64,000 nt of DNA from Azospirillum oryzae (GTDB taxonomy: Bacteria > Pseudomonadota > Alphaproteobacteria > Azospirillales > Azospirillaceae): assembly GCF_900177515.1 (NCBI RefSeq), contig NZ_FXAK01000001.1, forward strand, positions 556,001-620,000. The letters are read 5' to 3'. The position numbers were made by a program, and so were the translations under genes. The notes below the pieces were generated by a model. It was not told where the DNA came from. It searched no databases and saw only the letters and a program-made list of their open reading frames with translations. Every line of letters begins with the position of its first letter. Within the stretch, counting starts at the first letter, position 1. Shown piece by piece: positions 9,664 through 18,497 of the stretch.

Positions 9664-10109
9664 GCCGCCTCCGGGTCCCGCGCGCCGGTCAGCACCACCC
9701 CGACACCGGCCGCCTGGGGGACGATCTCCAGCTTTTCCACCTGAACCCGGGCGAACACCGCCTGCGGCGGCGACAGACACAGCGCCAGCAGCTTTTCGGC
9801 CAAAACCTCCAGAAGCTGGATGTGGGGGCTTCGCGTGAAGGCCTCGACCCCCTGGATCAGGTATTCGTAGGAGACGACGGCGTCGAGGTCGTCGACGAAG
9901 GGCCGGTTCGGCACCTCCACCGTAACGGTCAGGCTGACGCGCACGCGCTGGGTCCGGGTCTTCTCGTGATCCCAGACGCCGATGCGGAACTCGCCGACAT
10001 AGTCGCGCAGCACCAGATCGTAGCGTCGCATCACCGCGGCGGTACGTGGCGGCGGTGGTCGCAGGACATTCATGATGCTGCTGTAGCCGCTCTGGGACTC
10101 GTCAGGCAT
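9639..10109 (-). CDS. folB: dihydroneopterin aldolase family protein
   Basis: This 156-residue FolB-type protein is expected to split dihydroneopterin into 6-hydroxymethyl-dihydropterin and glycolaldehyde. Family features are RRYDLVLRDYVGEFRIGVWDHEK, the central VVSYEYLIQGVEAF, the catalytic-region HIQLLEVLAEKLLALCL, and the substrate-side VQVEKLEIVPQAAG. A 26-residue leader precedes the usual start, but the ATG at 10109 has a strong GGGGAGGAG site, so the leader is kept. Placement before the DHPS-like gene suggests the pterin goes to H4MPT rather than folate. Confidence 0.87.
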   Translation of the reverse strand: MPDESQSGYSSIMNVLRPPPPRTAAVMRRYDLVLRDYVGEFRIGVWDHEKTRTQRVRVSLTVTVEVPNRPFVDDLDAVVSYEYLIQGVEAFTRSPHIQLLEVLAEKLLALCLSPPQAVFARVQVEKLEIVPQAAGVGVVLTGARDPEAAWHGTSCS

Positions 10110-10133
10110 TTCTCGCTCCTCCCCGCCGCCTGC

Positions 10134-10664
10134 TCAGCGTTTTCCCGGCGCATGGTCCGCCAGCCGATGGTCGACCAGCCAGCCGATGCCGCGCGACCAG
10201 GAGGTCTCGTTGTCGCCGCGGATGTCGCCGCGTGCCGTCGTCACCACGCGCCCGGTGGCGACATCCTCGACGACCAGTCCGATCCACAGAATCAGGCTGC
10301 TGACCTTGCGGACGATGCCATGGACGACCAGATCGGCACCGGCGGCACGCGCGATGTCCAACTGGCAGCCGTTGCATGAGCGGATCGCCGTCCCCGGCGG
10401 CACCAGCTTCGCTGTCAACTGCGCCGTGGCGGCATCGCCGATCACGTCGTAACCTTTGGCGTCCAGCGCGTGGCGCAATTCGGCGCTGACCCGCTTCAGC
10501 CGTTCCGCATGATCCGCCGACGGCGCTTCGCCGCTGCTGTCCTCCAGTTCGAGATCCAGGACCAGCGTCCGTGCCGATGCGGGTGCCGCAGCCGCGAATG
10601 CCGCCAGAACCAGTGTCACCAGTGCGATGATAGCGGCTCCGGTCCACCTCCCCACATGATCCAT
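10134..10664 (-). CDS. exported DUF3280/DUF2380-type protein
   Basis: This 176-residue protein begins with a signal peptide (about residues 1-30, ending ...APASA-RT). The mature part shows LDLELEDSSG, a helical region, then RSCNGCQLDIARAAGADLVVHG, VRKVSSLILWIG and ETSWSRGIGWL. These match the DUF3280/DUF2380 group that recurs beside xox/PQQ alcohol oxidation genes; no reaction is known. Two cysteines in CNGC might form a disulfide or bind metal. The ATG at 10664 has AAGGGGA upstream. It is the first gene of the folB-DHPS-DUF447-mfnB operon, 24 bases before folB, and is divergent from the next gene across 66 bases. Confidence 0.75.
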   Translation of the reverse strand: MDHVGRWTGAAIIALVTLVLAAFAAAAPASARTLVLDLELEDSSGEAPSADHAERLKRVSAELRHALDAKGYDVIGDAATAQLTAKLVPPGTAIRSCNGCQLDIARAAGADLVVHGIVRKVSSLILWIGLVVEDVATGRVVTTARGDIRGDNETSWSRGIGWLVDHRLADHAPGKR

Positions 10665-10730
10665 CGGGCATCCCCTTTTGCGCACCGGTTCCGATTGCGT
10701 CCAATCGTTGGCGAGGCCATCATTCTTGCC

Positions 10731-11372
10731 ATGCAACGATATTCCTCCACCCTTGGAACCGCCCTCGCCGCGGTTCTGGCCACGGCCGTGATCGTCGGGT
10801 TGCCTGCCGCCGGCTGGGCGCAGGACCCGAAGAATCCCGATTGGCCCTGTCAGCAGATCCTGGTCCCGAGCCTGTCGCCCGCGTCCATCTGGGACGGTCC
10901 GTCGATCGACGGGCTGGGGGACGTGTGGCAGCGTGATCCGGCGGTCGCCACGCTGGTCCGGCGGGCGTCCGACGACAGCGTCGACCCCGCCACCCTGGAG
11001 CCGGAGGCAGAGGCCCTTGCCGGTCCGGAGAAGCAGGGGGCTGAGCAGGAACAGCGGGACCATCGGATCACCCTGGCTTTCGCCGGCACCTTTCAGACGC
11101 TGGACCGCCGGCGCAGCGCCGCCATCGCATCCATCGAGCGCTATGCCCAGCACCAGCGGGCCTTGCGCGAGCGCATTGCCGTGGCCTTGCGCGATCTCGA
11201 TGCCGCGTCGGACGATCCGGCCCGGGCGAAGGAGATCAAGGATGCCATCGCCTGGGACCGCCGCATCCTTGACGACCGCCGGCGGGCGCAGGGCGCGGTG
11301 TGCGAGCAGCCGGCCCTGATCGAACAGCGGCTCGGCCAGATCGCCCGGATGCTGTCGGCGCTTCTGTCCTGA
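10731..11372 (+). CDS. secreted protein of unknown function beside the xox genes
   Basis: This 213-residue protein has a signal peptide (residues 1-29, ending GWA-QDP) and then PKNPDWPCQQILVP. The remainder is largely helical and charged, with RRRSAAIASIERYAQHQRALRERI and a second cysteine near the C-terminus (AVCEQPALIEQRL). The two cysteines may pair in the periplasm. I do not recognise a named family. It is divergent from the DUF3280-type gene and convergent with xoxJ, with only 9 bases between stops. A role near PQQ or XoxF in the periplasm is inferred from position alone. The ATG at 10731 is chosen because the signal peptide starts there. Confidence 0.6.
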   Translation: MQRYSSTLGTALAAVLATAVIVGLPAAGWAQDPKNPDWPCQQILVPSLSPASIWDGPSIDGLGDVWQRDPAVATLVRRASDDSVDPATLEPEAEALAGPEKQGAEQEQRDHRITLAFAGTFQTLDRRRSAAIASIERYAQHQRALRERIAVALRDLDAASDDPARAKEIKDAIAWDRRILDDRRRAQGAVCEQPALIEQRLGQIARMLSALLS

Positions 11373-11381
11373 GCCCATTGC

Positions 11382-12722
11382 TCAGTTCGCCACCTTGGAT
11401 ATCGGCTGCGAATCCGGCGGGGGTTCCGGTTCGACAGTGACCAGCTCGTGTCCCGCCGCCTTCCAGCCTTCGGTGCCGGCCGGATACCATTTGACCGCCT
11501 GATACCCCAGGGCGACCGCGCGCTTGGCTGCGTTCCAGCTCATCCAGCAATCCGGTTGGCAGAAGACCACCAGCGGGCGCTTGCGGTCGCCGGCGGTCAG
11601 CCTCTCAAGGTTCGTGCGGAAATAGGTTTCCTGCTCCGCAGACGGCGCGCCATAGCCGACATTCGGCAGCCAATGCGTGCCGGGCAGGCTGCGATGCGGC
11701 GGCGGCACCCAGCGGCTTTCGGACGTCAGCCCCTCGGGCTTCGGCGGTGTCGGCAGAACGTCGATCAGGATGGCGCCGTCCTTCGCCAGCTGCTCGACCT
11801 CCGCCGGACCCACCGTTTCTGCGCCGCGCAGACCAGGCGGGGTGGGAGCCCGGTAATCGGCCATGCGATAGCCGTCCGGCTCGGCCACCTCCGCCCGGAT
11901 TGTGCCGTCGGCATTGGCGAGCGGGACATGATATTCGGCGAGGATGCGGTCGATGTCGTCCTGGCGGCGGATGATGAAGTCGTTCAGCCAATGCCGCCAG
12001 TCCGGCTCGTCCGGGCGGATGCCCATGGAGATCATGTATTGGAAGGGCGTGGTTCCCGGCTCGTCCATCAGCGGCACGACCGCCATCGGCACCTGTTGCC
12101 GGGCGGCGAAATAGCCGGCGATGGGGCCCCAGACGATAGCCGCGTCGGTGCGTGCCGCCGCAACGTCCTCCACCGCCCGCTGCGCCGGATGGTGGGCGCG
12201 CGTATCGGTGTCGAGCTGGTAGGGCTCCAGGTTGGTCAGCCCATGGCGCAGCATCACGGTGGATGGCGGCGTGCGGGCGACAACGCCGATCCGCGCCCCT
12301 TGCAGGGACGGATCGGCCAGGGACTTGGCGGTGATCCCGGAATCCTTTCGGTAGACCAGCGCATAGGTGGACCGGTAATAGGGGTTGGTGTTCTGCATCA
12401 GCTCTTCGCCGACCGCGGTCCCCATCACCAGATCGCACTGGCGGGTGCGCAGCGTGTTGCGGACGAAGCCGATGGTCTGCGGCCACCATGTGAAGGCCAG
12501 CTTTACCTTCAGATCGTCGGCGATCAGCCGGGCGATCCGGTTCTCGAACCCCTCGCCACGGTCGTTGGAGAAGGGCAGCAGGTTGGCATCCGCGCAGACG
12601 CGCAGCACGTCGGTCGGAATGCCCTCCGCCGGCACAGCCGCGGCCCGGGCGGGCACAGCCGCCGCGCAGAGCGCGACGGCCAGCAGCAGGGCATAGGGGG
12701 GAAGGGCAGGGCGGCGGGTCAT
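11382..12722 (-). CDS. xoxJ: XoxJ-like periplasmic binding protein fused to a CXXCW rhodanese domain
   Basis: This 446-residue exported protein has a signal peptide (residues 1-28) and then a periplasmic solute-binding domain of the MxaJ/XoxJ type (about 35-280). Hallmarks are LRVCADANLLPFSNDRGEGFENRIA and RQCDLVMGT. XoxJ is thought to help activate XoxF or link it to its cytochrome. Residues about 295-430 are a rhodanese-like domain of the kind called PQQ-dependent catabolism-associated CXXCW. It contains VVFCQPDCWMSWNAAKRA with cysteines 388 and 392. These two parts are usually separate genes; here they are one continuous frame. The ATG at 12722 lies 7 bases after the xoxG stop. Confidence 0.85.
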   Translation of the reverse strand: MTRRPALPPYALLLAVALCAAAVPARAAAVPAEGIPTDVLRVCADANLLPFSNDRGEGFENRIARLIADDLKVKLAFTWWPQTIGFVRNTLRTRQCDLVMGTAVGEELMQNTNPYYRSTYALVYRKDSGITAKSLADPSLQGARIGVVARTPPSTVMLRHGLTNLEPYQLDTDTRAHHPAQRAVEDVAAARTDAAIVWGPIAGYFAARQQVPMAVVPLMDEPGTTPFQYMISMGIRPDEPDWRHWLNDFIIRRQDDIDRILAEYHVPLANADGTIRAEVAEPDGYRMADYRAPTPPGLRGAETVGPAEVEQLAKDGAILIDVLPTPPKPEGLTSESRWVPPPHRSLPGTHWLPNVGYGAPSAEQETYFRTNLERLTAGDRKRPLVVFCQPDCWMSWNAAKRAVALGYQAVKWYPAGTEGWKAAGHELVTVEPEPPPDSQPISKVAN

Positions 12723-12729
12723 GCCGGGC

Positions 12730-13257
12730 TCACGATGCCGACTTGATCCGCTCGGGCCGGCCACGGCCGAGCTTGTCGTCGGAACGAGCCTTGAGATAGC
12801 GGTAGATGTCGGCGAGGTTCAGCATCACGTTCGGGTCGGAGCCGAAGGTCGGCATAACCTTGTCGCCGGTGGCGCCCATGTTGGTGCGGCCGTTGGTCAC
12901 CACGTCGGTGAACTGCCAATAGTCCATCCGCTTGAGCGAATCGACCAGCGCCGGCGCGAAGGACGAGCCGAGCCCGTCCGGTCCATGGCAGACATGGCAG
13001 GACGAGGCATAGCGCCGATAGCCGTTGTAGGTCCCCTTATCCACCTTGCCGTCCTTGACCATGTAGAGCGGCACGCCCTGGTCATCCACGAGGTCTTCCG
13101 GATTGGCGACCTTCGCCTCCTGGGTCGATTTTCCATCCGGCGATGTCTGGTTCTGGGTTGTCTTCTGTGCGGTATCCTGCTGGCCGAATGCGGTACCGAG
13201 GGTCAGGGTCGCGGTGAACCCGACGGCGGCGCACAGCCCGATCAGGTATTTGGGCAT
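12730..13257 (-). CDS. xoxG: c-type cytochrome, electron acceptor of XoxF
   Basis: This 175-residue periplasmic monohaem cytochrome c has a signal peptide (about residues 1-25, ending FGQQ). A charged linker precedes the haem motif SSCHVCHGPDG (about residue 84), and a likely methionine ligand lies in KVMPTFGSDPNVM. The C-terminal helix DIYRYLKARSD is typical of class I cytochromes. Its position between xoxF and xoxJ identifies it as the XoxG-type cytochrome that takes electrons from methanol dehydrogenase. The ATG at 13257 is chosen because the signal peptide begins there; longer frames have no leader logic. xoxF ends 120 bases upstream. Confidence 0.88.
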   Translation of the reverse strand: MPKYLIGLCAAVGFTATLTLGTAFGQQDTAQKTTQNQTSPDGKSTQEAKVANPEDLVDDQGVPLYMVKDGKVDKGTYNGYRRYASSCHVCHGPDGLGSSFAPALVDSLKRMDYWQFTDVVTNGRTNMGATGDKVMPTFGSDPNVMLNLADIYRYLKARSDDKLGRGRPERIKSAS

Positions 13258-13377
13258 CTTGCTCTTTCTCCCCACTGCCTTTGCGTAGGCACCATCAGCT
13301 TGGAAAGGGCGGGCTCCGGCCCTCCTGGGAGCCGGCGCCCGCCTGTGCATCACTGCCTGCTCATCACTGCCGGTACA

Positions 13378-15216
13378 TCACTGGTTGTCGGGCAGGGCAA
13401 AGACGGTCAGCGTGCCGCCCAGCTGGGTGTATTCGCCCAGCGCCTTGTGTGCGCCGACCGCGCCCAGGCCTTCCTGCTCGCCGGTCAGTCCGGCCGCCAG
13501 CCCGATGCCGGCCCAGCCGCCGACACCCGACAGCACGGCGATATACTGCTTGCCCTTGTGCATGTAGGTGTTGACGTTGCCGATGATGCCGGACGAGGTC
13601 TTGAAGTTGTACAGGTCCTTGCCGTCCTTCAGGTCGAACGCCTTCAGATAGCCTTCCAGCGTCCCGTAGAAGCCGACGCCGCCCTTGGTCGACAGGGCGC
13701 CGCTCCACACCGCGAAGCGTTCGGGCTTCGACCAGACGATCTTGCCGGCCGCCGGGTCCCAGGCGATGAAGTTGCCCATGCCGCCATGCGAATTCGGAGC
13801 CGGATACATGCTGAGCGTCGCACCGACATAAGGCTGGCCGGCGGAATACTCGACCTTGAACGGCTCGTAATCCATGCAGATGTGGTTGGTCGGCACATAG
13901 ATCAGGCCGCTGTCCGGCGAGTAGGACGCCGGCTGCTGGTCCTTGGATCCCAGCGCCGCCGGGCAGATGCCGGTGGAGTTATGGTCCTCGCCCTGGGCGA
14001 AGGTGCTGTATTTGTCGTTCACCTTCGGGCGGCCGGTCTTCATGTCGATCTCGCTCGCCCAGTTGACGGTCGGATCGAACTTCTTCGCAACGAGAAGCTC
14101 GCCGGTGTTGCGGTCGAGCGTGTAGCCGAAGCCGTTGCGGTCCATGTTGACCAGGACCTTGCGCTGCTGGCCGCCGATGTTGATGTCGGCCAGGATATTC
14201 TCGTTCACGCCGTCATAGTCCCATTCGTCGAAGGGCGTCTTCTGGAACACCCATTTCGCCTGACCGGTGTCGGCATCGCGGGCGAAGATGGTCATCGACC
14301 ATTTGTTGTCGCTCTTGGCCCGGTCCTTGTCGACGGCGCGTTGCGTCGGGTTCCAGGTTCCCGGGTTGCCGGTGCCGTAATAAATCAGGTTCAGTTCGGG
14401 ATCGTAGGTGTACCAGCCCCAGGTGGTGCCGCCGCCGATCTTCCACTGGTCCGCCGGCCAGGTCTTGATGCCGAGATCCGGTTCGCCGATCGGCTTGCCG
14501 AGCATCATCGTCTTCTGCGGGTCGATCATCACGTCCTTGTCGGGACCGGTCGAATAGGCCCGCCACACCTGCTTGCCGGTGTTGATGTCGTAGGCCGTCA
14601 GGTGGCCGCGCACGCCGAACTCGCCGCCGCTGATGCCGACATAGACCTTGTCCTTCACCACCAGCGGGGCGGCGGTCAGCGTCTCGCCCTTGGTGGCGTC
14701 GCCGTTCTTGGCCGACCACAGAACCTTGCCGGTTTCGGTGTCCAGCGCCACCAGCGTGTTGTCGGCCTGTCCCAGGAACAGCTTGTTGCCGGCCACCGCC
14801 ACGCCGCGGGTGACGGTGTCGCAGCACATCACCGGGATGACCGACGAATCCTGCTTGGGCTCATACTTCCACTTGATACGGCCGTTGTCGTTGAGGTCGA
14901 GCGCATAGACGATGTTGGGGAACGGGGTGGAGATGTACATCGTGTCGCCGACGACGATGGGACCGCCTTCGTGGCCGCGGAGCACGCCGGTGGAGAATTG
15001 CCACACCGGCCGCAGGTTCTTCACATTGTTGGGGGTGATCTGGTCGAGCGTGCTGTAGCGCTGGCCGGCATAGTTGCCGAGCTGCAGCGCCCAATTGGCC
15101 GGATCCTTCTGGTTCTTCATGGTGTCGTCGTTGGCGAAAGCGCCGGTGACGGCGACCGTGGCGGTGGCCGCCTGGATCGCGGCGGTGACGAGCAGACAGC
15201 GCACAAAGGGGTTCAT
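13378..15216 (-). CDS. xoxF: lanthanide-dependent PQQ methanol dehydrogenase XoxF
   Basis: This 612-residue periplasmic eight-bladed propeller oxidises methanol with PQQ and a rare-earth ion. After the signal peptide (about 1-28) come the vicinal disulfide C131-C132 over PQQ, metal ligands E199 (SGGEFG) and N284 (GTGNPGTWN), the catalytic base D333, and D335 in [11 protein letters not shown]335 is the extra aspartate that marks lanthanide-type XoxF and is alanine in calcium-type MxaF. Tryptophan docking repeats recur along the chain. The ATG at 15216 has a near-perfect GGGAGGAAAC site. No mxaF or mxaI-like small subunit is present here. It heads xoxF-xoxG-xoxJ and is preceded by a 402-base control region. 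Confidence 0.97.
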   Translation of the reverse strand: MNPFVRCLLVTAAIQAATATVAVTGAFANDDTMKNQKDPANWALQLGNYAGQRYSTLDQITPNNVKNLRPVWQFSTGVLRGHEGGPIVVGDTMYISTPFPNIVYALDLNDNGRIKWKYEPKQDSSVIPVMCCDTVTRGVAVAGNKLFLGQADNTLVALDTETGKVLWSAKNGDATKGETLTAAPLVVKDKVYVGISGGEFGVRGHLTAYDINTGKQVWRAYSTGPDKDVMIDPQKTMMLGKPIGEPDLGIKTWPADQWKIGGGTTWGWYTYDPELNLIYYGTGNPGTWNPTQRAVDKDRAKSDNKWSMTIFARDADTGQAKWVFQKTPFDEWDYDGVNENILADINIGGQQRKVLVNMDRNGFGYTLDRNTGELLVAKKFDPTVNWASEIDMKTGRPKVNDKYSTFAQGEDHNSTGICPAALGSKDQQPASYSPDSGLIYVPTNHICMDYEPFKVEYSAGQPYVGATLSMYPAPNSHGGMGNFIAWDPAAGKIVWSKPERFAVWSGALSTKGGVGFYGTLEGYLKAFDLKDGKDLYNFKTSSGIIGNVNTYMHKGKQYIAVLSGVGGWAGIGLAAGLTGEQEGLGAVGAHKALGEYTQLGGTLTVFALPDNQ

Positions 15217-15618
15217 GTGTTTCCTCCCGTTTTTTGGCGGTGGTCCCAGGGACTTTGCGGCGGCAGGCAGCTGCTTGTGTAAGTGCGGTCTTCGAGAGGG
15301 TATTCTCCCTCGATAATCGATGCGTGACGTCAACCGGCGGGCGTCGGGCGGTATGGGCTCCCGACGCTCCGATTTCACACTGCTTCGGCATCGCGGGTGC
15401 GCCGGATCAAAATGCCGGAGCACGGGCGTTGGCGGGGTTCTAAACTGCCCCGCACTATGTTGGCGAAACTGATATTCAGTGTGCTCAAACAAAGACAGGC
15501 TGTGAAGATTATTTTCCGCCGCCGTGCGAAAGTTTTTGGAAGAATCGAAATAGAGGGCAGGTATGAGGAAAAGGATTACTTCGAAAGTTGATATGCTGTG
15601 AAGCTGCCGTTCCGAAGT
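15217..15618. promoter_or_regulatory. xoxF upstream control region
   Basis: This 402-base gap holds no convincing gene. Towards xoxF it contains three small dyads: GAGGG/CCCTC at 15296-15311 with a six-base loop, the perfect palindrome TCGATAATCGA at 15310-15320, and TGACGTCA at 15325-15332. Their clustering about 80-115 bases before the xoxF ATG makes them candidate regulator sites. No -35/-10 pair of good quality was found. The rest is AT-richer than its surroundings (15430-15600). Confidence 0.35.
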
Positions 15619-16434
15619 TCAGGCCTGTTCGGCCGGGCCGCCCCTTCGTGCCCAGAAGCCGCGACCGGGATCGTATGCCAGAACCGCGGCGCCCAGGAAC
15701 AGCACCAGACAGCCGGTCACCCAAAGCAACGCCGTCACGTCGACTCGGAGATACAGGCTGAAGCGGATCAGTTCCACCGCCTGCGTGAACGGGTTCCAGG
15801 CGGCGATCTGGTACAGCGTCGGGCTGCCTTCCCTGATGCGCCAGAGCGGATAGAGGGCTGAGGAAGCGAAGAGCATCGGGAAGATCACGAAGTTCATTAC
15901 CCCGGCGAAATTCTCCAGCTGCTTCACAAAGGACGACAGCAGCAGGCCGAGCGCCCCCAGCATCAGCCCGCTGAGCAGCAATGCCGGCAGTGCCGCGAGA
16001 TAGCCCAGCGGCGGCGGCTCCACCCCCCACAGCCATGCGATGCCGAGGAAGACATAGACCTGTGCGATCGACACCGCGACGCCGGCCAGCAGCTTGGCGA
16101 CCAGCAGGTACCAGCGCGGCAGCGGACTGACCAGCAGCGTCCGCATGCTCCCCATCTCGCGGTCGTAGACCATCGAGAGGGAATTCTGCATGCCGTTGAA
16201 CAGCTGGATCATCGCGACCAAGCCGGGCACGACATATTCGTCATAGAGGATGTAGGTCTCGTAGGGCGGGATGATCGACACGCCCAGCACGGCGCGGAAG
16301 CCAACGGCGAAGATCGCCAGCCAGACCAGCGGCCGGACCAGCGCCGCGAAGAAGCGTTCGCGCTGATGCAGGAAGCGCAGCCCCTCGCGCACGATGATGC
16401 TGCGCAGGCAGCACCAATAGGTGGCGGCGCTCAT
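15619..16434 (-). CDS. ABC-2 type transporter permease, PQQ-alcohol-oxidation associated
   Basis: This 271-residue inner-membrane protein has about six hydrophobic segments and the ABC-2 signature region (GMQNSLSMVYDREMGSMRTLL, then LVSPLPRWYLLVAKLLAG). It would form the channel of an exporter with the ATPase encoded directly upstream; their genes overlap by four bases (ATGA), so the two are translated together. Such permease/ATPase pairs recur in gene sets for PQQ-dependent alcohol oxidation, but the substrate is unknown. The ATG at 16434 is preferred over upstream frames because of the ATGA junction. Confidence 0.87.
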   Translation of the reverse strand: MSAATYWCCLRSIIVREGLRFLHQRERFFAALVRPLVWLAIFAVGFRAVLGVSIIPPYETYILYDEYVVPGLVAMIQLFNGMQNSLSMVYDREMGSMRTLLVSPLPRWYLLVAKLLAGVAVSIAQVYVFLGIAWLWGVEPPPLGYLAALPALLLSGLMLGALGLLLSSFVKQLENFAGVMNFVIFPMLFASSALYPLWRIREGSPTLYQIAAWNPFTQAVELIRFSLYLRVDVTALLWVTGCLVLFLGAAVLAYDPGRGFWARRGGPAEQA

Positions 16435-17219
16435 GGCCGGCGCTCCCCGGTCGTCGAGGCGGCGAAGGCGATGGGCAGAGTGGCGCTGCCCGACTCGGCA
16501 CAGACCGCGCGCACGCTGCCGGACGCGCGCAGCCGTCCCTGATGCAGGATGACGACGGAATCCTCGTCCCTCGCCTCGTCCAGCAGATGGGTGGCCCACA
16601 GGACCGCCAGCCCCTGCTCACGGCAGAGCGCACGGACATGGCCAAGGATTTGGCGGCGCGACTCGGTGTCCAGCCCGACCGTCGGCTCGTCAAGAAGCAG
16701 CAGGTTCGGCCGGTGCAGCAGCGCGCGGGCGATTTCCACCCGTCGCCGCTGCCCGCCGGACAATGCCCGGACCTTGTCGTCGGCGCGCTCGGCCAGTCCG
16801 ATGCGGGCCAGCTCCTCCCGCGCACGGGCTTCGCAGTCGGATGGCGCCATTCCGTGCAGGCCACCATGGTAGCGCAGGTTCTGACGGACGGTCAGGTCGA
16901 GGTCGAGCGTCGGCTGCTGGAACACCACGCCGATCCGCTCCAGCGCGCGGGTCGGCTGGCGCCGCAGGTCGAAGCCGAAGATGCGGATGGCGCCGGTGCG
17001 GTTGGAATAGAGCCGGGTGATCAGCGAAAACAGTGTGGTCTTTCCCGCGCCATTGAGGCCGAGCAGCATTGTGAAGCCGCCAGGCGGCACGGCGAAGGAC
17101 ACGTGGTCCAGCGCCACCCGCTTGCCGAAACTGTGGCTCAATTCCTCCACGGCCAGGGCGGGAGGGCCGTGGATCGCGGGAATCGACGGAGGGTCCGCAG
17201 GCATTGCGGCTTCATACAT
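16431..17219 (-). CDS. ABC transporter ATP-binding protein, PQQ-alcohol-oxidation associated
   Basis: This 262-residue ATPase has Walker A LLGLNGAGKTTLFSL (about residue 53), a Q-loop (VFQQPTLDLDLTVRQN), signature ALSGGQRRRVEIARALL, Walker B NLLLLDEPTVGLD, and a switch histidine in WATHLLDEA. It would power the adjacent permease. The first ATG (17219) or the ATG 15 bases later are both possible. The 126-base gap upstream is shared with the divergent ATP-grasp gene and may hold both promoters. The substrate is unknown; location next to xoxF suggests a task in making or maintaining the periplasmic quinoprotein system. Confidence 0.88.
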   Translation of the reverse strand: MYEAAMPADPPSIPAIHGPPALAVEELSHSFGKRVALDHVSFAVPPGGFTMLLGLNGAGKTTLFSLITRLYSNRTGAIRIFGFDLRRQPTRALERIGVVFQQPTLDLDLTVRQNLRYHGGLHGMAPSDCEARAREELARIGLAERADDKVRALSGGQRRRVEIARALLHRPNLLLLDEPTVGLDTESRRQILGHVRALCREQGLAVLWATHLLDEARDEDSVVILHQGRLRASGSVRAVCAESGSATLPIAFAASTTGERRP

Positions 17220-17345
17220 CCAGTCTTCCCCCAGGCGGGTGCCCTGCCCCGTACCCGAACAGCGTCAGGTGGACGGCACGGGCCGTTGTTCGGAAGGGTC
17301 ATTGCAAATATGGCTGCTGCGCATGATTGTTGGGATTGCGAATGA

Positions 17346-18497
17346 ATGTTCAAGATGCTTTCGCAAGGGGAGCGGAGCTTGACCGCGACGGCAGTCCCGG
17401 AATTCGTGGTGGTGGCGCTGTCGGCGCGGGCGCTGGTGGCCAGCGCTTGCCGCGACGGGCTGCGCGTCGCTGCGGTGGACCTGTTTGCCGATACCGATAC
17501 AACCGCCCTGGCCGACCCGTGCCTGACGTTGCCGTCACGGCAACTGCGCATTCCCGCCGCGGCATTGCAACGGGCGCTGGCCGCGCCGGATCTTTGCAGG
17601 CTGCCGCTTGTCTATGGCACCGGGTTCGAAGATAGGCCTGAACTGCTGACGGCACTTGCACGCGGCCGGCCGGTGATCGGCAACCGGGCGGAAACGGTGG
17701 CGCGGTTGAAGGATCCGTTCGCCTTTGCAGACCTGCTCGCCAGCCTCGGTATTCCGCATCCGGAGGTCGCCACGGCGCCGCCGGCCGACGCCGGGGGTTG
17801 GTTGATGAAGCGTGCGGGCGCTAGCGGTGGTGCTCACATCCGGCCGGCCTCCTCGCGATTGACGGCCGGCCATTATGCTCAGCGCCGCAGCGCCGGGCGT
17901 CCGGCGTCCCTGCTGTTCCTGGCCAATGGCCACCGTGTGCTGCCAATCGGCTTCAGCCGGCAATGGGTGGCGCCGGCTCCCGGCCAACCCTACCGCTATG
18001 GTGGAGCGGTCGGCCCCATGCCGGCTTCCGGCGGGACCGCCGCGGCGATGATCGATGCAGTGTCGCGGATCGCTGCCGCGGTGGGGCTGGTCGGGCTCAA
18101 CAGCGCCGATTTCCTGGCAGGACCGGCCGGCTGGTGCCTGCTGGAGATCAATCCGCGGCCGGGTGCGACGCTCGACCTGTTCGACCGGCCGCCAATGCCC
18201 AGTCTTTTCGGTCTGCATCTGGCCGCCTGTGCCGGGAGGCTGCCGGCCAAACTGCCGCCGCTCACCGGCTGCCGTGCCGCCATGGTGGTTTACAGCACCG
18301 CGCCGATCCTGCTGCAGGACGGCTTGTGCTGGCCGGACTGGGCTGCCGACCGTCCGCGCACGCCCGCGCGCATTCCTGCGGGCGCTCCGCTCTGCACCGT
18401 GATTGCCGACGCGGCCGACCTGCCGGAGGCCAGGCGCCTTGCCGGCCGGCGCGCGCGTGAGCTGTATTTGCACCATGCTTTGGCGGAGGCAGCATGA
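17346..18497 (+). CDS. ATP-grasp enzyme of H4MPT gene clusters
   Basis: This 383-residue protein has the layout of an ATP-grasp ligase. It has an N-terminal pre-ATP-grasp Rossmann region (VVVALSARALVASACRDGLRV), a central ATP lid (WLMKRAGASGGAHIRPA) and a metal-site end with CLLEINPRPGATLDLFD (about 285). The glutamate and asparagine of LEINPRP are the expected magnesium ligands. Similar genes recur beside H4MPT genes in methylotrophs. The acceptor substrate is unknown; a step in building the H4MPT side chain is inference. It overlaps the next ATP-grasp gene by four bases (ATGA). A TTG start at 17379 with GGGGAG upstream is an alternative. Confidence 0.8.
   Translation: MFKMLSQGERSLTATAVPEFVVVALSARALVASACRDGLRVAAVDLFADTDTTALADPCLTLPSRQLRIPAAALQRALAAPDLCRLPLVYGTGFEDRPELLTALARGRPVIGNRAETVARLKDPFAFADLLASLGIPHPEVATAPPADAGGWLMKRAGASGGAHIRPASSRLTAGHYAQRRSAGRPASLLFLANGHRVLPIGFSRQWVAPAPGQPYRYGGAVGPMPASGGTAAAMIDAVSRIAAAVGLVGLNSADFLAGPAGWCLLEINPRPGATLDLFDRPPMPSLFGLHLAACAGRLPAKLPPLTGCRAAMVVYSTAPILLQDGLCWPDWAADRPRTPARIPAGAPLCTVIADAADLPEARRLAGRRARELYLHHALAEAA

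Noticed and set aside
9912..9926. Another CCGTAACGG-like match inside folB
   Set aside because: It lies in coding sequence, lacks the full ten-base half-site pair, and is explained by the codons.
2352..12746. Very long open frames antisense to fdhB, fdhA, the DHPS-like gene and xoxJ (up to over 900 codons)
   Set aside because: They are shadows created by high GC in the third codon position of the real genes; the translations are Arg/Gly/His-rich and show no domain.
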